35,275 bases of DNA from an uncultured Clostridia bacterium. Its GTDB lineage: Bacteria > Bacillota > Clostridia > Oscillospirales > Ruminococcaceae. Position 1 is the first letter of the stretch; each line of letters opens with the position of its first letter. Both the position numbers and the translations under genes were made by a program. This document shows, one piece after another, positions 33,308 through 35,275 of the stretch. The notes below the pieces were generated by a model, which ran no database searches, was not told where the DNA came from, and saw nothing but the letters and a program-made list of their open reading frames with translations. The stretch covers positions 1 through 35,275 of the forward strand of contig CANPXN010000028.1 of assembly GCA_947586185.1 (NCBI GenBank). The letters run 5' to 3'.

Positions 33308-33784
33308 TTACAATTCATGGATATAATTATCATAATCCTTTACATAATATCTAATATTTTTCCTTCCCCTCTGAATTATTGTATGCCCTTCTTTTTCAAG
33401 CATTTCCTTTTGCGCCTCTATGCCGCCGGGATATTTTGCATTTAACTCACCGTTGGCTTTCAGCGTTCTCCAATATGGGGTTTTATCATCTGTTCGTTGG
33501 TAGCTTGCCCATGCTACAATTGAAACGAATATTCCTGCTGTAATAGGTTCTGTAAAATCAGCTCCGCTTTGTTTAGCAAAATAATCTCTTATTGTACCTA
33601 CTGTAAGCAGCTTCCCAAAGGGTACAAGACGCATTACTTTGTCGTAATCAATTGGCGGCGCAAAATACATTCTGTCTCCACCGTATTTTTTTATGCTCGC
33701 TTCATCTGTAATCGTCTGAAATTTAGGCATATCCTTACTGTCATGCAGCATGGCGTTAAAATCCTTTTCATCTTCCTTTGCCAT
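33308..33784 (-). CDS. Alkyltransferase-like (MGMT-family) DNA-binding protein
   Basis: This 158-residue protein ends in the DNA-binding domain of O6-alkylguanine-DNA alkyltransferases: VPFGKLLTVGTIRDYFAKQ (wing and helices), ITAGIFVSIVAWASYQR, and TPYWRTLKANGELN followed by GGIEAQKEMLEKEGH. The active-site PCHR is replaced by PYWR, so it lacks the acceptor cysteine, as in alkyltransferase-like (ATL) proteins. These bind alkylated guanine and hand it to nucleotide excision repair. The N-terminal 50 residues (DFNAMLHDSKDMPKFQTITD) are an extension not seen in short ATLs. GGAGGTG precedes the ATG. Confidence 0.82.
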   Translation of the reverse strand: MAKEDEKDFNAMLHDSKDMPKFQTITDEASIKKYGGDRMYFAPPIDYDKVMRLVPFGKLLTVGTIRDYFAKQSGADFTEPITAGIFVSIVAWASYQRTDDKTPYWRTLKANGELNAKYPGGIEAQKEMLEKEGHTIIQRGRKNIRYYVKDYDNYIHEL

Positions 33785-33873
33785 ATATAAGCACCTCCTG
33801 CAAAAAAGTATATACTAAATTTCATCAATATGCAATGAGACGGTTTAGGAAAATTAATTCAGCATATAAGTAT

Positions 33874-34122
33874 TTATATCTGCTTGAAGTATGCTTTTAA
33901 CTCTGATTTACAGGCATCGTCAAGCTGCTTGATTTCAACACCACGAATAGCGGCTTCCAAATGATAAAGAATAACAACACAAGTACCCGGATATTTCTCT
34001 TTCAGTCGAAAAACCGCTTGCTTACTGCCAATATTTTTTAAGTCTTCCGCTGAATGAATACCAACGGAATGAAGTTTCTTTTCCATTGTTTTACCAAGCC
34101 CCAAGGTTGTAACAGAAGCCAT
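33874..34122 (-). CDS. TfoX/Sxy C-terminal domain protein
   Basis: This 82-residue protein consists only of the TfoX C-terminal helix-hairpin-helix-like domain (LGLGKTMEKKLHSVGIHSAE, then DLKNIGSKQAVFRLKEKYPG, LYHLEAAIRGVEI). In Proteobacteria, TfoX/Sxy controls competence; free-standing C-terminal domains in Firmicutes have no known role. The frame is open up to 34248, but the ATG at 34122 lies behind AAAAGGAGAA and starts the conserved region directly, so the short form is chosen. The 159-bp gap to the next gene has nothing recognisable. Confidence 0.75.
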   Translation of the reverse strand: MASVTTLGLGKTMEKKLHSVGIHSAEDLKNIGSKQAVFRLKEKYPGTCVVILYHLEAAIRGVEIKQLDDACKSELKAYFKQI

Positions 34123-34407
34123 TATTTTCTCCTTTTCACATAGTTCAATGTTAAAAGCCACGTTGGAAATTATCTTCCAGAATAAATCTGTAATCACAAT
34201 TTTAATTGCCATTTTTGGAAAAATTTTATTCTCACTCGGCAAGTTCATTTCGTTTCTTCAACTATTTTGTTTGAGTATCATTGTGAAACCACCGATATTT
34301 TACTTCAATTACACAATTTATTTTGGCTTACTGATTTTCTGTTGCCATATATTTAAATAATAACTCTTGTTTAAGTATGTACAAACTTTTTCTTTAACGC
34401 ACATTTC

Positions 34408-35109
34408 TCATCGATATGTTGTGTCTGATTTTTTGATATCAACTGGTTTTTGAGAATTATACCCTTCCTCTAAGCCGTCATAATATCCATAAAAACCTAG
34501 GAGATTTACTACATCTTCAACTTCAACCTCTGATTTAGGTCCAATAAATATTTTCTTAATAATACTTTGTTTAATCTTTTCAAAGCTCATCTCTATATAT
34601 GGTATCAATTTATTATTTGCTGTTCTATATTTAATCTTAGAAAAAATAATATTATCTGAACTTGGTATGTTATGGTGTCCTATCGTTGAACATAATACTA
34701 CTCTCCATTCATTTTCTTCTTTAAAACCCGGATTTTTTACAAATGGGAATTGCATTCTATAATTTTGGCTTAGTTCAAGAGCAACATGTCCTACACCCTT
34801 ATATTCAAGTTTTTTAATGTTATCTGCAATTATCCCCTGCACATATTCCTGTGGGTTATCATAAATCACTTTTCCGAAAGCAATATAAAATTTGCTTATC
34901 TGATTTAGTTCTTCAAGAATTTCCTTATCAAAACCAATTGCCATTCCTTTCCCATCTTGTGCATATCCCCTCCACTGACTTAATTTATCTTTACTTTCTG
35001 AAAAGCATACACAGAATGTTTTCATTGGAGAATTAATATATACACCTGTCTCATAACAAGTGCTCCATGCTTTTAATGCTTTAACATCATCTCGCAGATA
35101 TTCTTCCAT
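34408..35109 (-). CDS. DUF2971 domain protein, probably truncated at the 5' end
   Basis: The 233 residues match DUF2971 proteins of unknown function, found often among accessory and defence-associated genes: FCVCFSESKDKLSQWRGYAQ, GMAIGFDKEIL, NEWRVVL and KKIFIGPKSEVEVEDVVNLL. The first usable ATG (35109) lies inside the domain. In-frame codons upstream continue the homology (SSIWLSDIAKSNDYQEC, roughly 35140-35200), which is the usual DUF2971 start region, but no ATG, GTG or TTG precedes them and a TAG closes the frame at 35221-35223. So the extreme N terminus has been lost, and the gene is likely a remnant or expressed only from an internal start. AT content is higher than elsewhere in the window. 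Confidence 0.75.
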   Translation of the reverse strand: MEEYLRDDVKALKAWSTCYETGVYINSPMKTFCVCFSESKDKLSQWRGYAQDGKGMAIGFDKEILEELNQISKFYIAFGKVIYDNPQEYVQGIIADNIKKLEYKGVGHVALELSQNYRMQFPFVKNPGFKEENEWRVVLCSTIGHHNIPSSDNIIFSKIKYRTANNKLIPYIEMSFEKIKQSIIKKIFIGPKSEVEVEDVVNLLGFYGYYDGLEEGYNSQKPVDIKKSDTTYR

Positions 35110-35224
35110 CCCCTTATTTACAATCTCCCTACATCTTACACACTCTTGATAATCATTTGATTTTGCAATATCAGAAAGCCATATACTTGAATTTTTAATA
35201 ATGGTAACCTCTAAAAACCTCTAT

Positions 35225-35275
35225 TGAAAAAATAGTAAAAACATGGTATAATAGAACCATGAAAGCAAGAATGAG
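35225..35275 (+). promoter_or_regulatory. Promoter and first codons of a gene leaving the window
   Basis: A -35 TTGAAA (35225-35230) and a perfect -10 TATAAT (35247-35252) with TGG extended -10 are 16 bp apart. An ATG lies at 35259-35261, about where transcription should start, giving a leaderless or nearly leaderless gene that begins MKARM and runs off the window. Its identity cannot be told from five codons. Confidence 0.5.

Overview
The window looks like a chromosomal segment of a gut-type Clostridia, most plausibly Oscillospiraceae and possibly Ruminococcus. The grounds are low-to-moderate GC, AGGAGG-type ribosome binding sites, TTGACA/TATAAT promoters (often with a TGN extended -10), Gram-positive lipoprotein signals, a family of long hybrid histidine kinases, and many c-di-GMP domains. 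The genus is inference. No rRNA, tRNA, CRISPR array or complete insertion sequence was recognised.

Layout. 1-1321: 3' part of a membrane hybrid histidine kinase whose membrane segment and kinase core lie in different frames. 1560-3497: a YyaL/DUF255 protein. 3494-12719: a divergent sucrose/fructo-oligosaccharide locus, made of a LacI-type repressor, two operator pairs spaced 126 bp apart, a strong promoter, and an operon for an ABC importer (lipoprotein, two permeases, ATPase), GH32 fructosidase, sucrose phosphorylase and fructokinase, closed by a terminator. 12737-14743: minus-strand housekeeping or hypothetical genes (histidine phosphatase, nitroreductase, DUF3795, small unknown). 15029-19640: a phosphorelay cluster of REC-HD-GYP regulator, stand-alone Hpt protein and double-receiver hybrid kinase; the kinase is cut by one in-frame TAG. 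19837-20370: a zinc-dependent phospholipase C-like protein.

20371-23353: the queuosine precursor operon queD-queE-folE-queC-queF on the minus strand. It is preceded by a compact pseudoknot-like element, an antiterminator and an intrinsic terminator, which together look like a preQ1 riboswitch. 23384-26808: proA, proB, a D-2-hydroxyacid dehydrogenase and a small membrane protein, one minus-strand operon with its own promoter. 26971-28027: a response regulator with a degenerate first receiver, behind a long structured leader. 28082-32850: a solute-binding lipoprotein paired with a 1019-residue membrane GGDEF-EAL protein, with no ABC permease in the operon. 32854-34122: zinc-ribbon protein, alkyltransferase-like protein, TfoX C-terminal domain protein. 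34408-35275: an AT-rich end with a 5'-damaged DUF2971 gene abutting what may be the edge of another element.

Two themes stand out. One is carbohydrate uptake with two alternative ways to cleave the same sugar. The other is dense c-di-GMP and phosphorelay signalling (HD-GYP, Hpt, two hybrid kinases, pseudo-receiver, GGDEF-EAL with its own binding protein), in which both hybrid kinases carry a disrupting lesion upstream of an intact catalytic core. The best-supported regulatory discovery is the riboswitch-like leader of the queuosine operon.
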